NCBI GenBank assembly: GCA_964542425.1
Contig: CAZIUB010000008.1
Coordinates: 1-64,000, forward strand
Reading direction: 5' to 3'
Length of the DNA stretch: 64,000 nt
Origin: Dongia_A sp964542425
Lineage (GTDB): Bacteria; Pseudomonadota; Alphaproteobacteria; Dongiales; Dongiaceae
Shown: positions 15,669 through 25,126 of the stretch, one piece after another
How positions within the stretch are numbered: position 1 is the first letter of the stretch
Layout of the letters: each line of letters begins with the position of its first letter
Position numbers and translations under genes: made by a program
Notes under the pieces: generated by a model
Database searches by the model: none
What the model saw: only the letters and a program-made list of their open reading frames with translations
Told to the model about the DNA's origin: nothing

Positions 15669-17087
15669 ATGGACCGGCGGATCAAGGGAATGATGCGCGC
15701 GATGATCGCGGCGCTGCTGGCGCTGCTTCTGGTGGACGCTCCGGCCTGGGCGGAGAGCACGGTGCCGGAATCGCGCGCCGATATCACCTTGAGTTTCGCG
15801 CCCCTGGTCAGACAAGCGGCACCCGCCGTGGTCAACATCTACACCCGCAAGGTGATCAAGAGCCAAGCCGGCTCGCCGTTCTTCGACGACCCCTTCTTCC
15901 GCCAGTTCTTCGGCGAGGAATTCGGCTTCGGGCGCGAGCGCGAGCGGGTCCAGAACTCGCTCGGCTCCGGCGTCATCGTGGCGCCGGACGGGCTGGTCGT
16001 GACCAACAATCACGTCATTGCCGGCGCCGACCAGATCATCGTCGTGCTCAACGATGGTCGGGAATTCGATGCCAAGGTGGTGGCGAGCGAGGAGCGCCTC
16101 GATCTGGCGCTGCTGCGGGTGGACGCGATGGGCGAAGCCTTGGCCACCCTGCCGTTCCGCGATTCCGACGAATTGGAGATCGGCGATCTCGTGCTCGCCA
16201 TCGGCAATCCCTTCGGGGTCGGCCAGACGGTAACCAGTGGTATCGTCTCCGGTCTCGCCCGCACCCAGACCGGGATCAACGATCTCGGGTTTTTCATCCA
16301 GACCGACGCGGCGATCAATCCCGGGAATTCCTGCGGCGCGCTCGTTGCCATGGATGGCAGCCTGGTTGGAGTCAACACCGCGATCTATTCGCGCTCCGGC
16401 GGCTCGGTCGGCATCGGATTTGCCATTCCCTCGAACATGGTCAAGGCGGTGGTCGATGCCGAGGCGCATGGCGGCAAGCTGGTGCGCCCCTGGGTCGGCA
16501 TTTCGGGCGAAACCCTCACCGCCGACATCGCCAAGAGCCTTGGCCTGGAGAAGCCGGGTGGCGTCGTGGTCCGGGAACTCCATTCCGACGGCCCGGCCAA
16601 GGCGGCGGGAATCCAGCCCGGCGACGTGCTGCTCACGGTCAACGGCAAGCCGATCGCCGATCCGCGCGGCATGGCCTTTCGCCTGGCGACGTTGAAGGTC
16701 GGCGATACCGCCACCTTGGCGCTGTGGCGCCGGGGCCAGCGGATCGAGTTGCCGATCGCGTTGGTGGCCGCCCCGCGCGATCCCTTGCCGCGGGAAACCC
16801 TGCTCGACGGACGCCAGCCATTGCAGGGCGCGCTGGTCGCCAATTTGTCGCCTTCCCTTGCCGAGGAGCTTTCCATCGATGCCTGGAAGGGCGTGGTGGT
16901 GCTCAAGGTGCGGCGTGGGTCATTCGCCAGTGAATTCGGTATCCATCCGGGCGACATCATCGCCGAGGTGAACGGCGCCGCCACACCAATGGTCGCGGAT
17001 CTGGTAGCGGTCCTGGCAAGTGCCGCGGATACCTGGACCATCGATCTGGTGCGCGACGGCAAGGCGCGAACAATCACGGTCGAATAG
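15669..17087 (+). CDS. HtrA/DegP-like periplasmic serine protease
   Basis: About 472 residues. From the chosen ATG at 15669 (preceded by GGAAG) there is a signal peptide with a LLALLLVDAPAWA hydrophobic core and cleavage region. A trypsin-like domain follows with the triad His (NNHVIAG), Asp (RLDLALLRVD) and Ser (INPGNSCGAL), then two PDZ domains (about 280-370 and 390-470). HtrA proteases degrade misfolded envelope proteins. The glycine after the catalytic Ser in the usual GNSGG is Cys here, which may alter the oxyanion hole. Earlier in-frame starts at 15609, 15630 and 15645 exist; the first is TTG, at the edge of the repeat. Confidence 0.93.
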   Translation: MDRRIKGMMRAMIAALLALLLVDAPAWAESTVPESRADITLSFAPLVRQAAPAVVNIYTRKVIKSQAGSPFFDDPFFRQFFGEEFGFGRERERVQNSLGSGVIVAPDGLVVTNNHVIAGADQIIVVLNDGREFDAKVVASEERLDLALLRVDAMGEALATLPFRDSDELEIGDLVLAIGNPFGVGQTVTSGIVSGLARTQTGINDLGFFIQTDAAINPGNSCGALVAMDGSLVGVNTAIYSRSGGSVGIGFAIPSNMVKAVVDAEAHGGKLVRPWVGISGETLTADIAKSLGLEKPGGVVVRELHSDGPAKAAGIQPGDVLLTVNGKPIADPRGMAFRLATLKVGDTATLALWRRGQRIELPIALVAAPRDPLPRETLLDGRQPLQGALVANLSPSLAEELSIDAWKGVVVLKVRRGSFASEFGIHPGDIIAEVNGAATPMVADLVAVLASAADTWTIDLVRDGKARTITVE

Positions 17088-17235
17088 CGATGATGGGAAT
17101 TTTTTGGCATTCCAAGCATCTCGCTCCCTTGCGAACGCGGGGGGAGAGAGGGCACAGGTGAGGGGCAATTCCATTGTTTTGAGAATCGCTATCGGTACGT
17201 CTCATGACCAACGATCCACCGAAAGTTGACATTCA
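17088..17235. other. Intergenic region, repeat-like
   Basis: No gene seen. It contains GGGGGGAGAGAGGGCACAGGTGAGGGG, cut here into the core AGGTGAGGGGCAA that resembles the block at 14872. The last bases, CGAAAGTTGACA, resemble the right end of a family A repeat, possibly a degraded remnant. Confidence 0.4.
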
Positions 17236-18537
17236 GTGACTTCTCTCTTTGAGGCACAGGCGCCAAGACCGCTGGCCGACCGGTTGCGGCCGCGCCTGCT
17301 GGAAGAGATCGTCGGCCAGGATCATCTGATCGGGCCCGAGGCGCCGATCGGGCGCATGCTGGCGGCGCGCCTGGTCTCGTCCATGATTCTGTGGGGGCCG
17401 CCGGGCTGTGGCAAGACCACGCTCGCCCGGCTGATCGCGGAACGGGTCGATTTCCATTTCGAGATGCTGTCGGCGGTGTTCTCCGGTGTCGCCGATCTGC
17501 GCAAGGTGTTCGATGCGGCGCGCCAGCGTCGCACGATGGGCCGCGGCACCCTGCTCTTCGTCGACGAGATCCATCGCTTCAACCGCGCCCAACAGGACGG
17601 TTTCCTCCCCTATGTCGAGGACGGCACTATCGTGCTGATCGGCGCGACGACCGAGAACCCGTCCTTCGAACTGAACGCGCCGTTGTTGTCGCGCTGCCAG
17701 GTGCTGGTGCTGGAGCGACTGAGGGCGGTGGATTTGGAAACCCTGCTCCGGCGCGCCGAGACACTGATGGGCTACGCGCTGCCGCTCGATGCCCCGGCCC
17801 AGCAGGCACTCATTGCCATGGCCGATGGCGACGGACGATATCTTTTCAATCTGGCGGAAGAATTGTTTCGCTTGCCCCCGGAGGTGACGCTCGATCCCGC
17901 GCGCCTCGCGCGCGCGGTTCAGCGTCGCGCGCCGCTTTACGACAAGGCGCGGGAAGGCCACTACAATCTCATTTCCGCGCTGCACAAATCGCTGCGCGGT
18001 TCGGACGTCGACGCCTCCCTCTATTGGTTCCGGCGGATGCTGGACGGGGGCGAGGACCCTAAGTACATCGCCCGCCGGCTGGTCCGCTTCGCCAGCGAGG
18101 ATGTGGGCCTGGCCGACCCGCGGGCGTTGACCCAGACCCTTTCCGCTTGGGATGCCTACGATCGCCTGGGCTCGCCGGAGGGCGAATTGGCGATCGCGCA
18201 GGCGGTCATGTATCTGGCGATCGCGCCCAAATCCAACGCCGCCTATGTCGCCTTCGGTGCCGCCGATCGGGCGGCGAAGGCGCATGGCTCGCTCACGCCC
18301 CCCAAGCACATCCTCAACGCTCCCACCGGCCTGATGAAGGAATTGGGTTATGGCGAGGGCTACGCCTATGACCACGATTCCGAGGAAGGCTTCTCCGGGC
18401 AGAACTACTTCCCCGAGGGCATGGAGCGGGAGCAATTCTACCGGCCGGTCGAGCGCGGTTTCGAACGCGAGATCATGAAGCGCCTGGAATATTGGGCCAA
18501 ATTGCGCCGGCGCCGCTCCGAGGACAGCCAAGACTAG
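17236..18537 (+). CDS. rarA: Replication-associated recombination protein A (MgsA/RarA AAA+ ATPase)
   Basis: A 433-residue AAA+ protein of the RarA/MgsA/WRNIP1 family, acting at stalled replication forks. It shows RPR-LEEIVGQ-HL near the N-terminus, Walker A GPPGCGKTT (residues about 54-62), Walker B LLFVDEIHRFN, sensor 1 IGATTENPSFE and the C-terminal MgsA domain with SLYW--RML-GGEDP-YIARRL. GTG start. The TAG stop abuts a family A repeat. Confidence 0.96.
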   Translation: MTSLFEAQAPRPLADRLRPRLLEEIVGQDHLIGPEAPIGRMLAARLVSSMILWGPPGCGKTTLARLIAERVDFHFEMLSAVFSGVADLRKVFDAARQRRTMGRGTLLFVDEIHRFNRAQQDGFLPYVEDGTIVLIGATTENPSFELNAPLLSRCQVLVLERLRAVDLETLLRRAETLMGYALPLDAPAQQALIAMADGDGRYLFNLAEELFRLPPEVTLDPARLARAVQRRAPLYDKAREGHYNLISALHKSLRGSDVDASLYWFRRMLDGGEDPKYIARRLVRFASEDVGLADPRALTQTLSAWDAYDRLGSPEGELAIAQAVMYLAIAPKSNAAYVAFGAADRAAKAHGSLTPPKHILNAPTGLMKELGYGEGYAYDHDSEEGFSGQNYFPEGMEREQFYRPVERGFEREIMKRLEYWAKLRRRRSEDSQD

Positions 18538-18683
18538 CTGGCACCCGCCGTCACTGATGGCTGAATCGGCGATATTGCCGCGCCGGTGCACGCCCGCGGG
18601 TGCTATCACATCGAGATATGTGCCAACTTTCGTGGATACCTCGGACGGCTTCAAGAATGGCGCTTTCTCGAAAGTCGGCACTA
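18535..18683 (+). repeat. Family A bipartite palindromic repeat, copy 6
   Basis: Forward copy after rarA: CTAGCTGGCACCCGCCGTCACTGATGG, cut here to its key parts GCACCCGCCGTC and CGCCCGCGGGTGC, with the second hairpin CCAACTTTCGTGG and TCTCGAAAGTCGGCACT. Confidence 0.88.
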
Positions 18684-18825
18684 CCCCACAAATGCAATTT
18701 CGAGAGGCAAGCCATGCACAAGGCGAGCTTGTCTGGGTACAATCCCGGGTCTAGGGTTCTCTTAAGTCCAAGCGCGGCCGGTCCAAGGTCGCCGATCCGA
18801 GTACCGACATTTACAGGTTTGACGG

Positions 18826-19482
18826 ATGCAGGATTACCTGTCGCCCGAACGCCACAAGGCGGCGTTGCTGACAATTGATGCCCAGCGCGATTTCCTGGTC
18901 CCGGGCGCGCCGGCCTCCTTTGGCGGCTCGACGACGACCATCGCGCGGATGCGCCGCCTGGTCGAGAGTTTCCGCGCCATCGGCGCTCCGATTGTGCACA
19001 TGATCCGGCTCTATCGCTGCAACGGCTCCAATGTCGATCTTTGTCATCGCGCCCAGATCGAAAGCGGCCAGCGCATCGTCATGCCGGGCGCGCTGGGCGC
19101 GGAACTGGTTGACGAGCTGAAGCCCGACCCAAGGCTGCGGCTGGAACCCGAACCCCTGCTCGATGGCGGGATGCAGCAGATCGGGACCAGGGAGTGGATC
19201 TGCTACAAGCCGCGGCTGTCGGCGTTCTTTCAAACTTCTCTCGAGCAGCATCTGAAGGAACTTGGCGTCTCGACCATCGTCGTTTGCGGCGCCGATTTCC
19301 CGACCTCGCCGCGCTCGACCATCTATGCCGCCGCCAACCGCGATTTTCGCATCGTGCTGGCGACCGACGCCGTCTCCGGCGCCAGCGACCCAGGCCTCGA
19401 CGAATTGGCCCAGATCGGCGCCTATCTGATGACCACGGAAAGGTTGCTCGATTGGCTGCCCAGCAGCCGCGCCGCGGCGTGA
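18826..19482 (+). CDS. Isochorismatase-family (cysteine hydrolase-like) protein with Ser at the nucleophile position
   Basis: A 218-residue alpha/beta hydrolase of the isochorismatase/cysteine hydrolase superfamily. The catalytic Asp is in LTIDAQRDF (about residue 20) and the Lys in CYKPRLSAF. In the family the nucleophilic Cys follows as -CPR- or -CV- in the loop after VVCG; here the loop reads GADFPTSPRSTIYAA, so Ser replaces Cys. A different Cys lies five to eight residues earlier (VVCG). The substrate is not known. It overlaps the next gene by four bases (GTGA). Confidence 0.85.
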   Translation: MQDYLSPERHKAALLTIDAQRDFLVPGAPASFGGSTTTIARMRRLVESFRAIGAPIVHMIRLYRCNGSNVDLCHRAQIESGQRIVMPGALGAELVDELKPDPRLRLEPEPLLDGGMQQIGTREWICYKPRLSAFFQTSLEQHLKELGVSTIVVCGADFPTSPRSTIYAAANRDFRIVLATDAVSGASDPGLDELAQIGAYLMTTERLLDWLPSSRAAA

Positions 19483-20483
19483 GCGGCGTCCAGCAGGTCG
19501 AAATCGCGGCCGAGGAAGGCGACCAGCGGCTCGACCGTTGGTTCAAGCGCCGGTTTCCCACGCTCAATCACATTCGATTGGAAAAACTCTTGCGGACCGG
19601 TCAAGTGCGCCTCGATGGCGCCCGCGCCAAGGCGGGCGAGCGGGTTCGCGTAGGCCAGATCGTGCGTGTTCCACCACTTGGCGAGGCGCCGAAACCTGTT
19701 TCGGGGCCGGCCCCGCCGCCACGCAACGATGCGGCCGACCGGAAATGGCTGCCGATCCTGCGCAAGGCGATCCTGCACAAGGATTCCGACGTGCTGGTGA
19801 TCGACAAACCGGCCGGGCTTGCGGTACAGGGCGGCTCCGGGCTCGACACCAGCCTGGACGCGCTTCTCGATCATCTGCGCTTCGAAGCCAAGGAGCGGCC
19901 GCGCCTCGTGCATCGGCTGGACCGCGATACCTCGGGCGTGCTGGTCCTCGCGCGCAGCACGCAAGCGGCGCGCAAGCTCGCCCAATCCTTCCGCCACAAG
20001 AATGCGCGCAAGACCTATTGGGCGATCGTGGTGGGCGTGCCCAAGCCGGCGCGCGGGCGCATCGAGGCGCCTTTGGCCAAGATCATGGGCCCGCGCCGCG
20101 AAAGGGTCGAGATCGACGACGATGGCAAGCGCGCGCTCACCTATTATGCCGTGCTCGATCACGCCGGCACCAAGGCCGCGTGGCTCGCGCTGATGCCGGT
20201 CACCGGGCGCACCCATCAATTGCGCGCCCATTGCGCGCTTCTCGGCACGCCCATCCTGGGCGACCGGAAATACGGCGACACCGGCACGACCTTGGCGGCA
20301 GGCGAAATGGCCAGGATCCCCCATCTCCACGCCAGGCGCATTCGCATCGCCCACCCCTCGAAGGGCTGGCTCGATGTGACCGCGCCCTTGCCCGAGCATA
20401 TGCGTCGCGCCTCGGCCTTTCTTGGCCTCGAGGCTGGGCGGGACGCCGACCCCTTCGCGGAACTGGAACTAGACCGGGAATGA
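19479..20483 (+). CDS. RluC/RluD-type pseudouridine synthase
   Basis: About 334 residues. An S4 RNA-binding domain (GDQRLDRWFKRRFP...IRLEKLLRTGQVRLDG, residues 12-75) is followed by the catalytic domain with RLVHRLDRDTSGVL, in which the Asp is the nucleophile, and the RTHQLRAH motif. Members of this family isomerise uridines in 23S rRNA; positions 955/2504/2580 (RluC) are likely but not proven. The GTG start overlaps the previous stop and the frame is open further upstream in a non-homologous way. It is coupled to the HAD gene by ATGA. Confidence 0.94.
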   Translation: MSGVQQVEIAAEEGDQRLDRWFKRRFPTLNHIRLEKLLRTGQVRLDGARAKAGERVRVGQIVRVPPLGEAPKPVSGPAPPPRNDAADRKWLPILRKAILHKDSDVLVIDKPAGLAVQGGSGLDTSLDALLDHLRFEAKERPRLVHRLDRDTSGVLVLARSTQAARKLAQSFRHKNARKTYWAIVVGVPKPARGRIEAPLAKIMGPRRERVEIDDDGKRALTYYAVLDHAGTKAAWLALMPVTGRTHQLRAHCALLGTPILGDRKYGDTGTTLAAGEMARIPHLHARRIRIAHPSKGWLDVTAPLPEHMRRASAFLGLEAGRDADPFAELELDRE

Positions 20484-21148
20484 CGCCCGCGCCACACCGC
20501 TTGTTCGTATTCGATTGCGATGGCACGCTGGTCGACAGCCAAGCCAACATCGTCTCGATCATGGACGAAGCCTTTTCCCGCCACGGCTTGGCTTCTCCCG
20601 GCGCCGGCAGGATCCGCCGCCAGGTCGGGCTCAGTCTCGAACACGCGATCGCCCGTGTCCTGCCGGAGGATTCCTCGGGCGCGCTTGGCGATTTGGTTTC
20701 GACCTATCGCGCGATCGCGCGTGATCGCCGCGAGGCCGGCGCCATAGAGGAACCGCTCTATCCCGGCATCCGCGAACTCATAGAGGCGCTCGAGGCCCCG
20801 AGCCATTTCCTGGCGGTCGCGACCGGCAAGCACCTAATCGGCCTCGAGCACACGCTCGCCATCCACTCGCTCGCGCATCGGTTTCACTCCCTCCAGACCG
20901 CCGACAAATGCCGCGGCAAGCCCGATCCCGACATGGTGCTGAAGGCGATGGCCGAAACCGCGACGCTGCCTGGGGATACCATCGTCATCGGCGATACCAC
21001 CTTCGACATGGAAATGGCGCGTGCGGCCGGGGCCACCGCCATCGGCGTCGCCTGGGGCTATCACGAGCCTCGGGATCTGGAGGATGCCGGCGCCCATTGC
21101 GTGATCGGGCAGCCCCTGGACCTGTTGCGGCAAATCTCGCTGGGCTGA
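20480..21148 (+). CDS. HAD-superfamily phosphatase (Gph-like)
   Basis: A 222-residue HAD hydrolase. Motif I DCDGTLVDS (residues 12-20), motif II AVATGK, motif III with the Lys in CRGKPDPD and motif IV IGDTTFDMEMA are all present, with a helical cap of the phosphoglycolate phosphatase type. Downstream pairing with an RluC-type gene is common in alphaproteobacteria. It is probably a small-molecule phosphatase of unknown substrate. Confidence 0.92.
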   Translation: MTPAPHRLFVFDCDGTLVDSQANIVSIMDEAFSRHGLASPGAGRIRRQVGLSLEHAIARVLPEDSSGALGDLVSTYRAIARDRREAGAIEEPLYPGIRELIEALEAPSHFLAVATGKHLIGLEHTLAIHSLAHRFHSLQTADKCRGKPDPDMVLKAMAETATLPGDTIVIGDTTFDMEMARAAGATAIGVAWGYHEPRDLEDAGAHCVIGQPLDLLRQISLG

Positions 21149-21263
21149 CACCAATTCTCTTAGACTCCCTTCACCTTGAGGGGGGAAGGTTGGGGTGGGG
21201 GTGGTGCGATCCCGGAGTGATTCGGTGTAGCATTTCGCGTGGCGGCGATCGTGGGGCTGGCGG

Positions 21264-23054
21264 ATGCGGGTCAAGACTTTCCTGGCCGGGTTGTCGATGG
21301 CGCTGATCGGCGCCTGCGCGCTCATTTTGACCGCCATCATGGCAACCGACATCGATGCCTTCCGCGAGGCGACCCGTCGTCAGATCGCGGCCTCCTTGGG
21401 CCGCGATCTTGAGCTGGGCAAGATCGACATCGCCTTCGGCTGGCCGCTGCTGGTGAGGGGCCGCGATGTGCGCCTCGCCAACCTAACCTGGGCGGGCGAG
21501 AATCCGATGGCCCAATTCGACACTCTGGAAGGCGAGATCGACCCCTGGGCGCTGCTGATCGGCGCACTGCGCCTGCGCTCGCTCACTCTGTTTGACGGCC
21601 GGATCGATCTGGCGCGGCCAAGGGAAGGGTTTGGAAATTGGATGTTCGATCGCCCGGGCGGCGGGCCGATCCGGTTGCCAGCCTCTCTAATCGGTCTGGA
21701 ACGCCTGACGCTGCGGCGCGTCGGTATCTTCTGGCACGACGACGGCATCGCAAGCCAGGACAAATTCCGGATCGGCCGGGCCGATGTCACTGTCGCGCCC
21801 GATGGCGGGATCGAAGTGCAAGCCATCGGGTCCTGGAACGACAACCCCTACGAAGCGCTGCTCTCGCTGCCGGTCTGGCGCGCCGATCATCCGGCCCCCT
21901 TCCGGCCGCGCCTCCAGGGCAAGATCATCGGCGTGGGATTCGATCTTGCGGTGCAATCGATCGAGCTCGACAGGCTCGACGCCTTCGAAGCCGACCTCAA
22001 GATCATTGGTCGCACGCTCGCCGATATCGGCATGGCGCTGGGCCTTGATCTGCCGGCAACGCCCGCACTCGATGTGTCGGCGCGGCTGCGGCGGGCGGAC
22101 GGTATCATGACCATCGACCGGTTGCGCGCCAAGATCGGTCGATCCGATATTGGCGGCAAGATCGTGGTCACCGATCCCGAGGGAAGAACCCGCATCGAAG
22201 GCAATCTTGCTTCGAGCCAAATCTTCGCTGCCGATCTACTGCCGATTGGTGGGTCAATGCTAGCGGATTGGATTCGGAATTTCGACGCTGCCATCGATTG
22301 GCGGATCGACGCCACGAATTACGGCGGAGTGGGCTTGAAAGGGATTGCCGCCCATATCGAATCCGATCAGGACGTTTTAACGATCGGCGCGCCGCGCATT
22401 GCGCTGGGCGAAGGTGGATTCAAATTTAAGGCGCGTCTCGATGCACGGCGATCGGGTGGCGCTCCGAACTGGAAAATCCAAGGCGCGATCGATGGCGCGG
22501 AACTAGCGGCCGGAATCGGGCTTTTCGGGCTACCCTTGATCGCCAATGCGCAGGGCACATTCGGCGAATTCGACCTCGCCGGGCCGGGCGCGTCATTGGA
22601 TTCCTGGCTCGCCGGATTGTCGGGCGCGATCTCTCTTTCCACCGGGCCGGGCGAGGTGACCGCGCAATTCGTGCGTTTCCTGCCATCCTCGGTGCCTACC
22701 TTCGATTGCCTGGCCGCGACACTCGCCATCGATCGCGGTCTGGTCGTCGGCCGCGACACGATCATTGATGCGCCGGACAATATCGTGGTCCTGGAAGGGA
22801 GCGCCGATCTGCGCGGGGGCATCATCGATGCTCGATCGTTTGCCCTGGCCAAAGGGCAGGGCATGCCTTCGGCCGCGCGCTCGGTCGAAATCAATGGGCC
22901 GTTGTCGGCGCCCGAAGCAACGCCCGGTCCCGAGATCGCGATCCCGAAGGATTCTGAATTGGCCAAGCTTGCCGGCGCGGCGGCAAACCCGGAATCGGGC
23001 GAAGGCAATTCGTGCCTCGCGCTCGCGGCAATCCGCAAGGCATCGGCCGAATGA
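21264..23054 (+). CDS. AsmA-family membrane-anchored protein
   Basis: A 596-residue protein with one N-terminal hydrophobic segment (residues about 5-30) and a long beta-rich periplasmic region. The N-terminal A--RQIAASLGR-LELGKIDIAFGWPLLVRG-DVRLAN-TWA matches the AsmA N-terminal domain, and the C-terminal half matches the AsmA-like repeat region. AsmA-type proteins are linked to outer-membrane lipid transport. It overlaps the ATP12 gene by four bases. Confidence 0.85.
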   Translation: MRVKTFLAGLSMALIGACALILTAIMATDIDAFREATRRQIAASLGRDLELGKIDIAFGWPLLVRGRDVRLANLTWAGENPMAQFDTLEGEIDPWALLIGALRLRSLTLFDGRIDLARPREGFGNWMFDRPGGGPIRLPASLIGLERLTLRRVGIFWHDDGIASQDKFRIGRADVTVAPDGGIEVQAIGSWNDNPYEALLSLPVWRADHPAPFRPRLQGKIIGVGFDLAVQSIELDRLDAFEADLKIIGRTLADIGMALGLDLPATPALDVSARLRRADGIMTIDRLRAKIGRSDIGGKIVVTDPEGRTRIEGNLASSQIFAADLLPIGGSMLADWIRNFDAAIDWRIDATNYGGVGLKGIAAHIESDQDVLTIGAPRIALGEGGFKFKARLDARRSGGAPNWKIQGAIDGAELAAGIGLFGLPLIANAQGTFGEFDLAGPGASLDSWLAGLSGAISLSTGPGEVTAQFVRFLPSSVPTFDCLAATLAIDRGLVVGRDTIIDAPDNIVVLEGSADLRGGIIDARSFALAKGQGMPSAARSVEINGPLSAPEATPGPEIAIPKDSELAKLAGAAANPESGEGNSCLALAAIRKASAE

Positions 23055-23767
23055 GCGGCAAGGGCATGCGCCGGTTCTATCGCCACGCGGCGGCCGGGCA
23101 GGCGGCGGGCGGCTGGTCGGTGACCCTCGATGGCCGCCCGATACTGACCCCGGCCAAGGCGCCTCTACTGTTGCCGGGCCGGGCCTTGGCCGACGCGATC
23201 GCCGCGGAATGGGAAGCGCAAGGCGAGAAGATCGAGCCCGCCAGCATGCCGCTCATGCAATTGGCGGCGACCGCGATCGATTGCACTAGGCCGGCGCGGT
23301 CCAAGATCCTGGCCGAAATTGCCGCCTATGGCACGACCGACCTCGTCTGCTATCGCGCCGCCCGGCCCATCGAATTGCGACGCCGCCAGCATGAACTCTG
23401 GCAGCCGCTGGTCGATTGGCTTGGCGAGCGCCACGGCGTCACCCTCATCGTCACCACCGGGATCATGGCGGTGCCTCAGCCGCCTTACGCGGCCGAGGCC
23501 TATGGCCGCATCCTTGGCGACATGGATGAATTCGCCCTGACCGCACTCACCACGCTGACCGCCGCCGCCGGATCATTGGTCGTGGCGCTCGCTTTGGCCG
23601 AGGGCAGGATCAGCCCGCAAGAAGCGGGCGACGCGGTCCTGGTCGAGGAAATCCAACAGGCGGAAAAATGGGGCCAGGATCCCGAATCCGAGCATCGCCA
23701 TGCGGGAATTCGGGCCGATCTGGCTTCCGGCGCGAGGTTCCTGGAATTGCTCCGTGAGGCCGATTAG
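23051..23767 (+). CDS. ATP12-family F1-ATPase assembly chaperone
   Basis: A 238-residue ATP12 homolog, which in mitochondria and alphaproteobacteria assists assembly of the F1 alpha subunit. It has the FY--A---W-V-LDGRP--TPA--PL-LP segment, EWEAQGE-I-P--MP---L--TAID and the YGTTDL-CYRA--P-EL motif. The start overlaps the AsmA stop. It is the last gene before an AT-richer island. Confidence 0.93.
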   Translation: MSGKGMRRFYRHAAAGQAAGGWSVTLDGRPILTPAKAPLLLPGRALADAIAAEWEAQGEKIEPASMPLMQLAATAIDCTRPARSKILAEIAAYGTTDLVCYRAARPIELRRRQHELWQPLVDWLGERHGVTLIVTTGIMAVPQPPYAAEAYGRILGDMDEFALTALTTLTAAAGSLVVALALAEGRISPQEAGDAVLVEEIQQAEKWGQDPESEHRHAGIRADLASGARFLELLREAD

Positions 23768-23965
23768 GGCGGGCCCAGGCGATCTCGACATCGCCGGGGC
23801 CCTATGCCAAATTCGCTTCGCACGTGCAACGAAATCTGGACATTGCCATTTCGGCTTGATCTCGAATTCTGCGCGCTGGTGAATGGGCTCGCTCGCTGTT
23901 CTCGGCGATACTGTGTTGTTGTTGAGTGGAGCGCCCCGCGCGGAAGGCGCTGACGAGGTGGGATA
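23768..23965. other. Left boundary of the Hsp70-type island
   Basis: A 198-base gap with no gene recognised. Base composition changes here from GC-rich to more AT-rich, and the last 20 bases contain GACGAGGTGGG before the first island ATG. No direct repeats or integrase are visible. Confidence 0.5.
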
Positions 23966-25123
23966 ATGGGCGTGGCCTCCTATAGTGAAGACGTTCTTCA
24001 GCGCTTCTATGCCGCGACAGAAAGTATCCCTGACCTTGAAAGTTCGCCTACCCGCCACACTTGCCCCTTCTGCAGGGCTTCCTTTGTGGATGGTCGCCAA
24101 CTTAACGACCATTTGACTACGAACCATTTTGGTCAACGCCCGGTTCTGCTGATCGATGGTAACGAATCCGATGCATTGGTGACCATTCGAGAGAGGCTCG
24201 GGTCACGAAGGATTACAGTGGGAAACTGCTCAGCGGCAAATCTCCGACTGAATGGGCAATGGACCAAAGGCGTCCTCCCGAACGACGTGCCAATTCTATT
24301 GTCAAAAGAAACTAACTCGAGCGTCGATCTTGAATTGTTTAACCGATTTGACAATGCGGCTGATCCGATCCGCCAGAGCTATCGCCTCAACTTTCGGGTC
24401 GCCGAGAAGCGTTCGCTTGATAAAGTGGACATTGCGTTTACGCAACATCTGGCGACAGGCGCACCCCACATGTCCCAGGTTGCCACTTTCCTTCAGGACG
24501 CAAGGTGCCAAGGGGTCGCTGCGGAATATGCCGATTCGCTGTGCGCATTTGTAAGAGGAGTACTCGTGAAGGACCAAGCTATCGGTACCGGAATTACACT
24601 ACCTCCTGCGGAGGTTGATGATCTGTATAGTAGTGCGCTTGAAGGACTCAAGGGCTTCAAAAGGCCGCTGTCGACCGTTATCTGTGGGTTGATTCGGTTT
24701 GATTTTAATGATTTCTCGTGCATCAGCCGCTCGACAGGTTTTGCTAGGCTTGACCAGTGCAATCGTACGCTAGGTATTTTGCTGGGGCGTGAATTTCTTC
24801 CAACCCATTTGGCAGATAAACGAGATGTGAAAAAGAAAGTAACTCTTTGTCCAGTCGATCAAGCGCTCGATCGAGTACTTAGCTTGTCCGAGCGACTGGA
24901 CCGCCAATCACGGTGGGGACCTGGGCTTCGCGAGGAGTGCGAGCAGGCCGCACTCGCTGAAACGCTCTTGCCGCGCGATCGAATCAAGGTCCACACATTA
25001 TGGGCAGACGCAGCTCTGAAGCTTCGCGCTCGCGAGGCGGCGTTGGTGCCCCTGAGGTTACTTCGATTCTCTTACCCGTTCGAGGCATGGGCGGCACAGC
25101 AACTTGATGGCATGGAGGTCTAG
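23966..25123 (+). CDS. C2H2 zinc-finger protein of unknown function (island gene 1)
   Basis: A 385-residue protein I do not recognise as a named family. Near the N-terminus is a classic C2H2 finger: Cys33, Cys36, His49 and His54 (C-x2-C-x12-H-x4-H). Residues about 58-170 look beta-rich (VLLIDG-ES, NLRLNGQW, VPILL), followed by a mostly helical region to the end. No membrane segment or catalytic motif is evident. Codon use is less GC-biased than in the flanking genes. It ends three bases before gene 2. As first gene with an Hsp70-type ATPase, a substrate-recruiting role is possible but is only an inference. Confidence 0.8.
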   Translation: MGVASYSEDVLQRFYAATESIPDLESSPTRHTCPFCRASFVDGRQLNDHLTTNHFGQRPVLLIDGNESDALVTIRERLGSRRITVGNCSAANLRLNGQWTKGVLPNDVPILLSKETNSSVDLELFNRFDNAADPIRQSYRLNFRVAEKRSLDKVDIAFTQHLATGAPHMSQVATFLQDARCQGVAAEYADSLCAFVRGVLVKDQAIGTGITLPPAEVDDLYSSALEGLKGFKRPLSTVICGLIRFDFNDFSCISRSTGFARLDQCNRTLGILLGREFLPTHLADKRDVKKKVTLCPVDQALDRVLSLSERLDRQSRWGPGLREECEQAALAETLLPRDRIKVHTLWADAALKLRAREAALVPLRLLRFSYPFEAWAAQQLDGMEV

Positions 25124-25126
25124 CGA

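Noticed and set aside
17195..17235. Further family A copy before rarA
   Set aside because: Only the final CGAAAGTTGACA resembles the right end. There is no left hairpin and no conserved linker, so it is noted only as a possible remnant.
19194..19478. N-terminal extension of the pseudouridine synthase
   Set aside because: The frame is open but lies over the isochorismatase-like gene and shows no homology. The GTG at 19479 gives the S4 domain start.
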